Source: Evernia prunastri
Lineage: Eukaryota > Ascomycota > Lecanoromycetes > Lecanorales > Parmeliaceae
NCBI GenBank assembly: GCA_003184365.1
Contig: NKYR01000148.1
Location: 1-64,000 of the forward strand
Direction of reading: 5' to 3'
DNA: 64,000 nt
Shown here: positions 12,678 to 24,319 of the stretch, one piece after another
Layout: each line of letters begins with the position of its first letter
Position numbering within the stretch: the stretch's first letter is position 1
The notes under the pieces: generated by a model
The model's input: only the letters and a program-made list of their open reading frames with translations
What the model was told of the DNA's origin: nothing
Database searches by the model: none
Made by a program: the position numbers and the translations under genes

Positions 12678-13471
12678 TTTGGCGATAAGCTGTGGATGTT
12701 GACCCTTGTGATTGTGGAGGAACCTAGGAGACTTTGCGATTTAATGAGATTCTATGACTTATAGGTAGTGTATTGAGATAGGTAGACTGTTAGAAGTGTT
12801 GTTTGTTGAAGAATCAAATAAGAGAGCGAGCGGTGACCTCAACCAGAAAAGGCAAGGCGTGCACCGCCACAAGGCCACACGGGAATGCTTAGGTTAAGCC
12901 ACTTTCGCGTAGAGCACTCCGCCTTCGCGAAGGCTAATCCTATCCAATAACCGATACTGACCAGCAAGTACCCCTGGCCGCACAACTATCCAATCTTGGG
13001 TCCCAGTGATGATTAACCGTATGCGAACAATAACATGTCCGGGCCGTGAGTGCTTCCAAGTCCTGTCCGGGCCCGTTGTTTTTGGGCTGTGTTTCTTTGT
13101 TAGGCTTGCTGCTCCTGCTATGTGCACCACCCGTCCCTGGATATTGTAGATACTACGGCCTCCGAAGGCTTGGGGCTAATTCTTCCGAGCGATCATTCTG
13201 TACTGTGAAAGCCTTTAGACTGCTTCAAATCACAGTCAACACGCGGCCGCATAATAACTTCGATCAAAAACCGAAATTTACGGAGGTGGTTGAGAAGAAG
13301 TTGATCATAGTTGGCATCAAGAGTACCCGTTACCTAATGCATTCTTTAAGAAGACTTTGGAGATGAGCACTGGCTGAAGAGGGTCTTTATTGCTGCAAAG
13401 CATCTCATTGCCGTGACACCGTCTGAAGCAAGCCCGGCTCTGGCAACCTATCAAGCAGCAAATCTGAAGTA
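12678..13471. promoter_or_regulatory. Divergent promoter, cbp4 / Sel1-repeat gene
   Basis: These 794 bp separate two divergent start codons and must hold both promoters and 5' UTRs. I see no gene and no motif I would defend. Confidence 0.5.
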
Positions 13472-16400
13472 ATGGCATACAATCTGCAGCCACCGTATGG
13501 CGCCCCACAAAGACCGCCCTACCAAGATCACCAGGCCTCTTATGGATATTCTCGAGGTCATTACCCTGCGAAAATTGGCTATGGCCATAAGAGTCAAGCC
13601 GCGCACTTCAATAGTAGCCCTCGACTTGGCACTCCGCAGCAGTATCAAATCAGCAATGGGCCCTCGGGTGTATCCTACGGATATAACGAGGATTGGCCTG
13701 AGCAAGGCAAATACTACGATGGCGGCGATGGGCACTACGGAGGAAGGGGCCAAAACATAGGCGGAAGGTGGCCGCCCGCGCAACGGCCATTGGGGAGACC
13801 AATAGAGGCAGGACGAAACCCTCGCAATGGTTCTCCCAGTCGAGCCCCGTCACCTGGTAAAGGTCGCCACCACCAGCAAAGCCCGTACCCCCAGCCTAAT
13901 CAGTACCGTGAGCCACAAGGCTACGAACAACGTTATCAGCCAGAAGGGATGTACCGTAATGGTTCACTGGAGCATGGCAACGGCGAGGATCAGTATGATA
14001 AGTATTCTCTCGAGAACCGCGACAATTGGATGCCAACTCAGTCCAACAATCGTCCTCCTCACAGCGATGACCAGGCTTACCAAGACCCCGAATATGGTGC
14101 TGAATATCCCCGACAGGACCGACGAGTTACAAATGACAGGGGTATCTCTCCAGGCACTTATGGAGCCGATCGTTCTCTCAGACAGCCGGAAGCGCCATCA
14201 TCGAAGTTCAACCAGACCCAGCCCAATTTCATTAGACCCCAAAACCCCCAGCATCCGAAATCCTGTAAGTCGGCCAATAAGTGACAGCAAGCTAAGACGT
14301 GTGTCACAAAATGCCAGCTGACCGTTGATTCAGCGGCTGATAGGATCATTCAAACCCCGATATCGCCTGATACAGTTGCCTGGGATAATCCATTTCCCAC
14401 GTTCCCCATGAGGCCCAATAAAATTGAATCTGCGAATGCCACGGCTCTTGATGCTTCTATGGCGTCAAAAAGCTTGCGTGATGAGTCGCGGCAAGACAGG
14501 GATTACGACAACAGGCCACAAACTGCAGGCAGCAAGAGCAGTTCTGCTTTGTCGCCTAATGGCAAAGAGACGCTTAACGGAAACGATCTTCAATATCCAC
14601 TAAACACTCCGCCTTCAGCTCTATCAGAAGTAAAATTTAGCAGCAAAGGTGGAGGATACTTCGATCATCAGCCACAGCCTCAAAGGGATGCAGGGCAGTA
14701 CCGAGGAACAGCACAAGACAGGACCAGAAACCGTGACGATGCTCGTCGTGGTGCGCGTGTAGACCAACTCAAGCCCACAGTCAACGGTCGACACTCAGAG
14801 GACAATCGGACCAGACCATCACTGCCCTCTGATACCAGAATGGACATGGGGTATGAGCGAAGTAGGACCATGCCGACAGCGATCTCTGAAGCGGCCTCAG
14901 AACATAGCCGCCCACCAGACCAGTCGCCATGGCAGGAGCCTGGTTTCATTGCTGGCTACCACGGTCCTGAAGATAGAGGGTATACGCCGACCGGTCCAGT
15001 CAATGGGTCTCGGCAAAGATCGCTTCCTCAGCCTAGAGCATATTCGGATACAAATAGATCAACACAGCTTGATGTTGTGGTTCATGCTCAACGCACGGAC
15101 TCTCGTCAGCCACATGCCCAAAAGGATAGCCTTGGCGAATTCTTCGACACTTATTATGACGCAACACAGCATGACCACCAGTCATATATGCACAACAAAG
15201 TTCAGCAGCATCGACCTACTGCTGAGGAAGATATGCCAAATTTTGACGGCAGACTGGCGCCAAGCGCTGGTCGTAGACGAGGGATGACAATCGACGACCA
15301 TCTGCAACCACAGCCAAGGACTCAAGAACTTCCACCAGTGCCCGCTCCTCCAAGGGAAGAGGTACGTAGAGACCACAGGAATGATCCATCCTCGAATGGA
15401 AGACATCCCCGAAGTAGGTCGCAGCCTGTTTTCAAAGACCGGCGATCCCCTAAGCCACCGCTGGATGATGGTTTCGACTTTGGAGTGCCTGGAGATGTCA
15501 ATCGACCGCCTGCGACAGCTCCCGCTCGAAATGAGTATGGTCCGAACGCAAATAGTAAAATGGTCTCTCCTAGTACAAGGCCAGATCAATACCAATATGA
15601 CCGCCAATATCAGCGATCAATGCCATTGAAAGGACATCGTCCCAACGAACAGAAAGGGCCAAAATTTCCCGTTCCCTGGCCAGGTCACCCTCCAACGGCA
15701 TATCAAGCCAACGAGTCGCCTGACCGATACCGTTCACCGCCACTGCAAGATGGACGTTCGCGACAAATGGGACAGCCTGGTGGTAGACCTTCTCCAGTCA
15801 ATAATCGATTAGGACCCACTTCGCCCCCTACAATGTCACCGTCGAACCCGGATGCATTACCATCGCATCCTGCGCCAGTCAGACCGGGGTTAATGCAAGG
15901 CTCTCCCAAAAGTCAAGCCCCGAAGCCAGTTCCCCTCAGGCAGTATAATTCCACTCCGTCGTCCATGCAACTATCGAATCCACCCAAAGGTCCAGGACCC
16001 TCTCGCTCCGTAGACATTAATCGAGAGTCTGGGCCAGTGACCCACCATGAGCTCGAAAGACTCAAGCAGGTTATGGCGAGGAACCCTGACGACCTGAAAA
16101 GTCAATTGATTTTCGCTAAGAAAATGGTTGAAGCGGCTTCTGTTCTGGTTGATGAGCGAGCTGATCAGAGGGCACGCAGCAAAAGTCGCGAGAAATACAT
16201 TCTAGATGCTCATAAGATTGTCAAGAAACTCTCCAGTAACGGGTATAGCGAAGCTACGTTCTACCTGGCGGACGCGTATAGCCGCGGAGCATTGGGCTTG
16301 GAATCTGATACTCGAGAGGCTTTCAAACTCTATCAAACTGCGGCGAAAGTAGGCCATGCTCAGGCCGCGTACCGAGTGGCAGTATGCTGCGAGATAGGGC

Positions 16401-17291
16401 ATGAGGAAGGCGGAGGTACAACTCGAGACGCCGTGAAAGCTATGCAGTGGTACAAAAGAGCTGCGACTCTAGGCGACACGCCTGCTATGTACAAGATGGG
16501 TATCATTTCATTGAAGGGATTGTTGGGCCAGTCGAAGAACCCGAAAGAAGCTGTAGTCTGGTTGAAACGAGCGGCTGAACATGCGGACGAGGAGAATCCA
16601 CATGCTTTGCACGAACTCGTGAGTCTGCCAATCGTAGTCAAATTGCGGGAATTAACGGAAGCTGACAATGCTTCAACCTAGGCACTCCTGCACGAGAAAC
16701 CTAGCAGCAACGAGGGCGTAACAAGGGACGAGGCATACTCGAAGCAACTCTTCGCTGAAGCAGCCGATTTGGGCTACAAATTTTCGCAATTCCGTCTCGG
16801 TTGCGCCTATGAATACGGTCTGATGGGATGCCCGGTTGACCCCAGACAAAGTATTGCTTGGTACAGCAAAGCAGCAGTGCAAGAGGAGCACCAAAGCGAG
16901 CTTGCCTTGAGCGGTTGGTACCTTACGGGATCTGAAGGTGTACTGCAGCAAAGTGACACAGAGGCATATCTCTGGGCTCGTAAAGCTGCCCAGTCGGGTT
17001 TGGCGAAGGCTGAATATGCCATGGGGTACTTCACAGAAGTGGTATGTCCTGACCCATTCCACAATTCGAATCTCCGGAGCAGAACTTACTCTGAATTGCT
17101 TCAAGGGAATCGGAGCTCCTGCGAACCTTGAAGACGCTAAGCGCTGGTACTGGAAAAGCGCAAGTCAAGGGTTTGAAAAAGCAAGAGGTAGACTCGAAGA
17201 ACTGAGGCGGGGAAATCCGGCGAAGCAAAAGACACGAGTTTCGCGATCTGCAGTAAGGAGGAACAGTGAGGGAGAGTGTTCTATAATGTGA
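13472..17291 (+). CDS. Sel1-repeat protein with CaaX box, chitin synthase regulator-like
   Basis: Exons 13472-14264, 14334-16618, 16682-17041 and 17106-17291 give 1207 aa. Residues 1 to about 860 are low-complexity, rich in P, Q, S, R and Y, and probably disordered. From about 885 to 1185 come about seven Sel1 repeats (for example EAFKLYQTAAKVGHAQAAYR and DAVKAMQWYKRAATLGDTPA), which form a helical scaffold. The protein ends in C-S-I-M, a CaaX box predicted to be prenylated. Sel1 repeats plus a CaaX end are the layout of yeast Skt5/Chs4, which activates and anchors chitin synthase III, and of the Neurospora CSR proteins. That supports a cell-wall role at the plasma membrane, although the paralogue is not settled. 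All introns are GT-AG. Confidence 0.85.
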
Positions 17292-17943
17292 CCTAAGTGG
17301 GTTGGGACGCCGTGGTCAGGCACGCAATTTGACTCATTCAGAAACAAACCGTGAGGATTCATCGACCATCAACCATGGTGGCCTGTACGTATATTATATT
17401 GATCTTACTTGCTGAGTAGTTGAATGGAGCACGGTCGGTGTCTACAGGTCGAAGCACTCTCTGAGACATTTCGGAACTAACACTTCAAAGGCTGAGCCTA
17501 AATGGTAAGCAACCTTAGTCGAGCTAGTACTGTATTCGCGGGAGCGGGTGGAAAATGAAAGACACACAGATATGTAGACCAGATTCTCCAGCTAGTCAGC
17601 AATTTTGGATGACGACTTTGGTTTAAAACTCTTACATTTTCACAACTGATACGCGGAAGCAGTTCAGGCAAAGTGTGTGCATGGCAAGAAGGCTTGCTGA
17701 CCGATTCTGAGTTATCGAGATCCGAGGGATATATGGCATCATAACGGCCGCTGTTTGTGAAAGTAAGATATATAATCGATCGGTTCCTCGGGGGAAAGCG
17801 CTCCGATGATTGCAAAGAAATTTGCTTTGTCATGACTGACTGTATTGTAGCAATATGATACACCCGAGGACCCCTAGGGAAGTAATTGTCGCTTCCGTAC
17901 CAAATAAACATATAAGGAACGAAAACCCCGAGTCTAGTGCTAC
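17292..17943. other. Spacer before the dioxygenase gene; possible tiny spliced ORF
   Basis: These 652 bp separate two genes on the same strand. An ATG in a good context (ATCAACCATGG) lies at 17375. It is followed by a potential donor at 17389, a CTAAC branch at about 17476, an acceptor at 17490 and a consensus donor GTAAGC at 17505. This could be a very small gene or a spliced 5' leader of the next gene. I could not complete a protein. Confidence 0.3.
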
Positions 17944-19235
17944 ATGTCTTTCGGTCTTCGTATTGTAACAGTCACAATCGTGTCTCTTCTGATCCCGATC
18001 CTAGCTGTCTTATTCACATTCCACCTTTCGCGCCGGGGAGACTTCACTTTTGATCTTAAACAAGATTGGTCAAACAGTCTGCGCGTTAAGACGCCTATGC
18101 TCAGGAGTGCCACAGGCAACTCCACTACAAGAGTAATGGCAGCGAAGACCCCCATCTTCTTGTGCGTGGTTGCTCCATCTCATTTTGCTGGACACTCTAC
18201 GCTTTGTTCCATACTAACCCTTTCTCATAGCCTTTCTCACGGCGGAGTGAGTCAGGCGTCAGCTGGTTCCATTAGATGGACCGACCATGCTCCTTCAAAT
18301 TTGTCTTCGTGCTAACCCTTAGAGGCCAGCCCAATGTCATGTACGATCAAGAACACCCAGTCTACAGTAGACTGCAGGCCATAGGCAAGGATATCACTAG
18401 GATGAAGCCCAAGGCCGTCGTTGTGTTTTCCGCGCATTGGCAGGCAGATGGAAACAACAAGATCCAAGTTAACACAAAGGAGAATGCGGACTTGGTCTAT
18501 GAGTAAGCCGGATTCAAAAGGCCACCTTGCATCCTTTTCGATCAGCAGACTAATTTGACTGCAGCTTCTATGGGTTTCCAGGGCATTATTACAAAGGTAA
18601 GTCATCCACCATAAAGCCAATTGAGACGGAAAAGGCGAGGAATGCTGACGATTCGCCCAGAAAAATCCCCTTACGTTGGCAGCAAGCAAGTAGCAGCTAA
18701 AGTTATAGATTCGCTCCGATCACACAACATTGAGGTTGAAGCGGTCGAGAGGGGCCTGGATCATGGTATTTGGGCAAGCTTCAAGGTGGCTTTTGATCCA
18801 GAAGAGAATCCTTTGAACATACCCCTCGTGCAGGTCTCCCTCTTCTCCTCGGAAGACCCTCATCAGCATTACAACTTAGGCCGAGCTTTGGCCAACCTTC
18901 GTTCGCAGAACATTGCCATTATCGTCTCTGGCATGGCCGTGCATAATCTCCGCGATTTGCGATTTGGAACATCCCGGCCGATGCCGTACACGAGTAGCTT
19001 CGATGAAGCCTTGAAAGACGCCGTGACCAGTCTCCCTGCAGAGCGTGAGCAGAAGATGGCAGACCTCCTCAGGCGACCAGATGCGAGGCAAGCACACCCA
19101 ACTTTTGACCATTTGCTACCCATCTTTGTGGGTGCAGGGGCAGCAGGAGACGACTTTGGAGAGCGTTTATACACCCTGAAGGAAGGGTCTATGAGTTGGG
19201 CCCAGTACAGGTTTGGTGAAGTGGCGGCCAATTGA
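17944..19235 (+). CDS. DODA/LigB-type extradiol dioxygenase with N-terminal membrane anchor
   Basis: Non-haem metal enzyme of the family that opens catechol rings (4,5-DOPA dioxygenase type). Exons 17944-18161, 18231-18246, 18330-18502, 18565-18596 and 18661-19235 give 337 aa. Expected metal and acid-base residues are present: H76 in LSHGG, H114 in FSAHW, H181 in RGLDHGIW and H241 in SGMAVHNL. Exon 2 is only 16 nt yet carries H76. The first ATG (17944) adds a hydrophobic stretch (VTVTIVSLLIPILAVLF) before HLSRRGDF, a likely membrane anchor. In-frame ATGs at 18097 and 18136 would give a soluble enzyme of 286 or 273 aa. The real substrate is unknown; fungal members are mostly uncharacterised. 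It converges on NDUFA2. Confidence 0.88.
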
Positions 19236-19632
19236 ACAAATTCCAACGCAAGACACTGGTGTCTCAGAATAAACCATCCTGGGGGGGCTTTTGTTGGGCA
19301 CAAATCGAGGTAGAGATCTTTGAATATACGATGACAATGGATGAAAAGCCTCACCATGGCGATATTCCGTAGCAGATAATTCCTAGGATATAATGAATTC
19401 GGGAGACAAGCGAGACGGGAGCTTTGCACGCGAAGACTTGGAAAGTGCAAGCTCTAAGAAAGGGAGGTCTTGATGGCCTAAGCCCCCAAATTGTGCAACC
19501 CTGGACGTCAATAGGAACCTCCGACTCGAGTCCTGAAGGCAAGAGACCCATAGAAGACGTGATTGTGATTCAAAGTCCCTGGAATAGCGACTGTCTTAAA
19601 GAGATCAAGCTCCCCATTTTCCATTCTCGCGC
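19236..19632. other. Convergent 3' spacer, dioxygenase / NDUFA2
   Basis: These 397 bp lie between two convergent stop codons. I see no additional gene. Confidence 0.55.
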
Positions 19633-20092
19633 CTACTTTGTAAAAGGCTCCTTGACTAATCCTGTTATCGTCTCCTCAATCTCTTTGTTGCTGAGACCTT
19701 CAAGATGACGATCAGCCTTGGAAATTCGACCTCAGCTTCCAGAGACATCATACCAGTCAGCGATTCCCGCTTCTCCTTGCCGTAATCTGCGTGTATGTAT
19801 TAGCTCTGGCTGAAATCCAGTGCAACGGCCAGCGCTCACCATATCTGGCAAAAACAGTCGGCTCAGTATTCAAAGCTTCCCTGAGCATGATTGGTGTATG
19901 CGGATTATTTTTTTTCATAGTGGGATACGCTCTTATAAGAAATGACCTGCGTTGGGTGCTTATTCAGTTCCTGCATTCACTGGAATGAGATGCGATTGCT
20001 TCAAACCTCGTAGCTGCACTGTGGTCTGAACTTTGGCAGAAGAGAAAGCGCACCTCCTTCAGGGATTTGGTGAAGGCGTACTTGGCCGACAT
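19633..20092 (-). CDS. NDUFA2: Complex I subunit NDUFA2 (B8, 10.5 kDa)
   Basis: Accessory subunit of mitochondrial NADH:ubiquinone oxidoreductase, with a thioredoxin-like fold, in the peripheral arm. Four minus-strand exons: 20092-20007, 19946-19840, 19786-19754 and 19697-19633, giving 96 aa. The sequence begins MSAKYAFTKSLKEVRFLFCQ and runs through HSAATRSFLIRAYPTMKKNN, NPHTPIMLREALNTEPTVFA and RYDYGKEKRESLTG, then SNKEIEETITGLVKEPF. This is the family in order and at full length. All introns are GT-AG and short. It is divergent from MPC2 with 185 bp between start codons. Confidence 0.93.
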
Positions 20093-20277
20093 GGTGGATT
20101 GGTAGCTGTTACTAATAAATTGTCGGCGAAGGCGAAGCTGTGAGCCTGTGGTTCGCAAGCTCTACTGTCCCTCGGTCGGATATTAATTTTTATTTCCGGG
20201 CGATAGTCGACTTCAACTTCGCCGACCTCCATCATCGGATTCGTCAGCCAGACTTCACTGCTCTCTGCTCTATCAAT
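20093..20277. promoter_or_regulatory. Compact bidirectional promoter, NDUFA2 / MPC2
   Basis: Only 185 bp lie between the start codons of two mitochondrial genes facing away from each other, so the two must share promoter DNA. No recognised factor site was found. Co-regulation is inference from the spacing and shared organelle. Confidence 0.6.
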
Positions 20278-20960
20278 ATGACTTCACGAGCTGGTCTTAG
20301 ATATTTTCAGAGCGCGAGACTCTCCCGCACTTTTGCTAAAAGGCCTTTGGGAAGAAGACACCAGTCTGCAGATGCGACCTCTGTTCGTACAGAAGGAATC
20401 TTTCAGCGATTATGGAACAGTCCTGTGGGTGTCAAGACAGTGCATTTCTGGTAAGGAGTTCCTACTCTCCTTGTAATCAATCACTAATACTTCAAAGGGC
20501 CCCGGTCATGAAGGTATGCCCAAGGAGATGTACCGTACTACCAATGGGAACTTTGCAACTGACTTCAGAGCAAGTGGAGCATTGTCCTTGCCGGCATAAG
20601 TGACTTTGCTCGACCAGCTGAAAGTCTCTCCCTGACCCAGAATATCGCTCTCACAGCCACCGGCGTCATCTGGACTCGGTGGTGTTTCGTCATCAAACCG
20701 CGAAACCTCCTGTACGAACAGGCATCGATCGAGGACTTCCCTTCCAAACCGAGACTAACGACCTTCTCAGATTGGCTGCCGTAAATTTCTTCCTAGGATG
20801 TGTAGGTGTCACCCAAGTGACTCGAATCTTGATGTATCAACGGAGCCAGGAGGCTGCTTCAGCTGGGCAGATCGCAGAGAAGGACGCGAAAGAAGTAGCA
20901 AACACTGCTAAGGGCATTGTAGCAAATCCTGAGGGCGCGGTTCAAAAGGCTGGTAAATGA
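20278..20960 (+). CDS. MPC2: Mitochondrial pyruvate carrier subunit 2 (MPC2-like)
   Basis: Part of the heteromeric carrier that imports pyruvate across the inner mitochondrial membrane. Exons 20278-20450, 20498-20513, 20575-20711 and 20771-20960 give 171 aa. A basic N-terminus (MTSRAGLRYFQSARLSRTFA) looks like a mitochondrial presequence. Then come GVKTVHFWAPVMKWSIVLAG, ISDFARPAESLSLTQNIAL, TGVIWTRWCFVIKPRN and LLLAAVNFFLGCVGVTQ, the family core with about three membrane segments. The C-terminal tail is charged. Exon 2 is only 16 nt and encodes part of the conserved HFWAPVMKW motif. Yeast has two paralogues (Mpc2 and Mpc3); which this matches is not decided here. Confidence 0.93.
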
Positions 20961-21844
20961 GTGGTTCTCTGTCCAGTCATCAGCGCAGGGGTTTGAACTT
21001 TGATGTTGCTGCGAGATCTCATGTCGAACCGTATCCTCATATTATTATAGGGGGGGCCATACAGATAGAACAAGAGCTAGTTTGGCTGTCACCCTTCCGT
21101 GCTGAGAATTCTGTTCACGGCTATCTGAATACAGTGGGTTTAAATGGATCTGAATGGGAAACTAGATCTAGGTGCTATTCCTTTCTCTAACATCAACTAG
21201 TGGACATTCATTAGAGTAGGTTAGCATTGGCGACATCTGAAAGAAAGCAGCCTCGAGTTCCGCCATGCAATTGAGCCCATGCCGGATCCTTCCAACCGTC
21301 GACCAGCAGACATACACTGATCTCAGTTCATACTAATACTCGGAACGGAACAGATCGGAAACTCTGCCATGTCCTTCACTAGAATGGCGGGACCTGCTTT
21401 GCGGACGGTTTGTTCCTCTACATTTTGCGATTGAGGTCTAGAGCGCCCTTTCCGAAGGTTAATGAGGAAAAAAGTGAGAGTTGACGGCGCTATGCTCGTC
21501 AACACTTATTTTCGTGTGACGAGGCGCAGCCTGACAAGAAAACCCTATCATGGAAGATATGAACCTGGAAACATCTGATGCCGCCGTCGTACACCGTACA
21601 CCATACCAAACGACGCGGCACTGAAACAGAGGATGCCGAAGCCGATCCCGGAATATGATGGCTCCACGCTATGCTGTGTCATGAGTTGCCGCGCCGTGAA
21701 AGTGCTTGAGGGGCCTAGTGCTGCTTGTGGAAGTAGGAAGTGGATGGGAACCCTATACAGTTTGCATGGTAGAATTTCGAGTGGCAAGAGGTTTAACACA
21801 AATCGGTAGATGCTACCGACTCTGGGAATGGAGTGCTAGCTGCC
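20961..21844. other. Convergent spacer, MPC2 / nucleoporin gene
   Basis: These 884 bp lie between convergent stop codons. A minus-strand frame at 21799-21548 (83 codons) contains a hydrophobic stretch (GIGFGILCFSAASFGMVYGV) followed by RRR. I do not recognise it, and nothing else supports it, so I leave it uncalled. Confidence 0.4.
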
Positions 21845-24319
21845 CTATTCGTCCTTTAGGTTGCAAAAATTGCTATTGAGATGAGCGTCGATCCAGTTCC
21901 AGACGCACCAATACCAACTCGCTCGGGACCAGTCAAAGTCCCCATTCTCTGTCAGAGGGGGCCCGTTGCCAATGAAATCACCAGGGATCACGCCCCAGCT
22001 TCTGAGCCACTGGAGCTGTCGGTCAGTCCAGGTTGGCTGAGGTAAAAATGCTTCAGTCGCAGGACGAAGTACGGTGCGCTGTCGGTCCTTGAAATATCTC
22101 ATCATGGCAGGATTGGACTCTGCGGCCGATGAATCTGTGGCGGTTTGAGTTGCAGGAGATGACATGATTTCTTCGGCCTGCGGTGGGTGACGGTTGCGCA
22201 AATTGGGATCATCCGGACCTGTAGCCGTCGCCGATGATGCCGTAGAGGAAGAAGATGATGCGGCGTCTTTGGATCCTTGGGTATTTCCTTGTATTTTGGC
22301 AAGCATGCCGAAAGACCTCGGAAGTGTAGATGTCGGTCGTTGCTGATTGATCGCATGCTGCGAGAAGGCGGCACTCAGTGTCTGTGAAGGCCGACGTGGA
22401 GGTTTTGGATTGCCAAAGGATCCTCCTTGCTGGTCTTCTTCTCGGACCGGGATAGGCTCGTCAGTTTCGGGCCGCGTGCCGTTGTATAGCTCGGCGAATA
22501 CCCAGTGACCATAAATCTGTTGTGGGGAGTTCTCCACAGCTCGGTCCGCGGCTTCTGCGGAATCGCAAGTGAGTCGCACCCAGCTTTCACCTCCAGCATA
22601 GTGTCTAGCCATCTCACGCTCCGGATCAGTCAGTTTCCTCGGGTGGACCGAAGACGAGCTGAGGGCGTTGGGATATCTTTGAAGCCCGGTAGGAGGTCGA
22701 CGGGCATAGTCCTCGCAGATCATGCCATGGGAAACCTTTTCGTAGGTATCGATAGCTGCCCATTGGGTACTTGGAGAGAAACCGGACACTATGATCTGCG
22801 TTGGCTCTTTGTTGTGCGAGGGGCGATGATGTGAGGCAATGTTGCCGTCATTTTGAGTTCGTGTAGATGCATTCGCTTGCTGCTGGAATTCAATGGCTCT
22901 CTGGGTATCGTAGTTCAAGGCTGATGCAAAACCATCCAGGGTGGGATTGATTTCTTTCTTCGCTGGAGTTGCGCTTCTCGTTCTAGAGGGAGTCTTGCGT
23001 CGGGTCGACTTGCCGAATGATCCTTTCTCTTCGACGAGGCGTTTCTGAACGCGCGGGGCATCAGGGTGACCAGCGGGGTACTCGAGTGCGTAGGGTAGCT
23101 TGCCTCCTTTGCCATCGGGAGCTCGCTCCTCGAGCGGAACACTATGGAATTGGGTAGGTCTGCCGGTGCCTGGCATCATCTTTGTTCTCTTAGCGGGAGG
23201 GGAAGATGGAATTTCTCGCCGCTCCTTGCTGCCGGGAATCCTGCGCGAGTGCACTATATACTCCAATGAATCATAGACGTACTCTGAGTAAGGGTCTTCG
23301 GGAGGAGCTTTGCGTTTTTTGTAAGTGATTCTGACCAAAGCATGAAGAGGTCAGCGAGGTACCTCAACACACATAGGGCTGAAAATTGACTCGCATGTCA
23401 CGTGCGAGGGTACAACTTACACGCCACATCTCGACACATCGTCCTCACAGAATTTAAAAAATCTAGGGAATGCCGTTCTGGCCCTCGCCATCAACACCTC
23501 CTTTCCCTCTCCCTCCTCCATCCTCAGTATGTGATCAGCAAAGTTCCAAGCGTCTCTGTATGACTCACGTTGGTCTGTCGTCACCCAACATGCTTTCTGC
23601 AGGATTGCAGCCATATGCTCTTGGCGGGGTCCGCGGATGCCGCGAGCCCACGAACGGATTGCGGCCTCGAGGCTCGATTGTCGGCTGTTGTTCACATCTG
23701 CAGTGAGCGTTGCGAAGCCGTGTCCTGGCAATGCCACCCAGTGATCGAGCGCCAGATTGGAATCCTTGTCCAGTGCATCCATCCTCATATGGTCGCGATA
23801 CCATGTTTTCGTCATGGCACCACTGGAATTATCACCAACTTGGAATGGACTTCGGCCTGACTGCTGAAAATAGAGGCCCACGAGTGTCTCCCAGACGAGA
23901 GGATCGCTAATCGCGAGCTGCTCTAGGACTTGCTGGTCCTGCTGAGCCGTGTGAGCGGCATTTGCTCCCCAAGGATGGCTTGCGTGGGCGATAGGCGCAG
24001 GTGTCCATGTGGGGTTGGTTTTCCATGGAATGGCATCGACATTGGGTTGTGGTACGGCCGGCGCATACCTGGAGGCTTGCTTGCCACCCCAAGGAATCGC
24101 TCTGACCTCGGGTGTCGGCGCGATCGGCGCAGTTGTTGGACGGCCGAAGTTCCAAGAGACTGCGTTTGTCGAGGGGACTGATGTTGACTGAGTGGCATTA
24201 AAGACCGATGCTGCGGACGCGGAGACGAGGGACTGCGGTCTGGTGATCCGCGACTCGAGTGACTGGGACGTGGCAGGGACCTGACTGCTGACCGCTACAG
24301 CGGCTGGAGGAAGTGCCAT
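21845..24319 (-). CDS. Nucleoporin with Nup53/Nup35-type RRM domain
   Basis: Two minus-strand exons, 24319-23421 and 23330-21845, give 794 aa. The intron (23420-23331, GTAAGT...CAG) joins CEDDVSRCGV to ITYKKRKAPPEDPY. The N-terminal part is S/P/A-rich with tryptophan motifs (AIPWGGKQ, AIPWKTNP), then a helical domain. The second exon carries a block from about residue 475 to 600: IIVSGFSPSTQWAAIDTYEK, then ESWVRLTCDSAEAADRAVEN and GHWVFAELYNG. This resembles the RRM of Nup35/Nup53 nucleoporins, which bind the inner ring of the nuclear pore. A low-complexity region and a W-rich C-terminus follow. The start is uncertain: the frame is open without ATG up to about 24460, and a different frame begins at ATG 24606 and stops at 24394, so a short 5' exon may exist. 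Confidence 0.75.

Noticed and set aside
21548..21799. 83-codon minus-strand frame with a hydrophobic segment
   Set aside because: One hydrophobic stretch is not enough. I could not match it to any small mitochondrial or membrane protein, and no intron or start context supports it.
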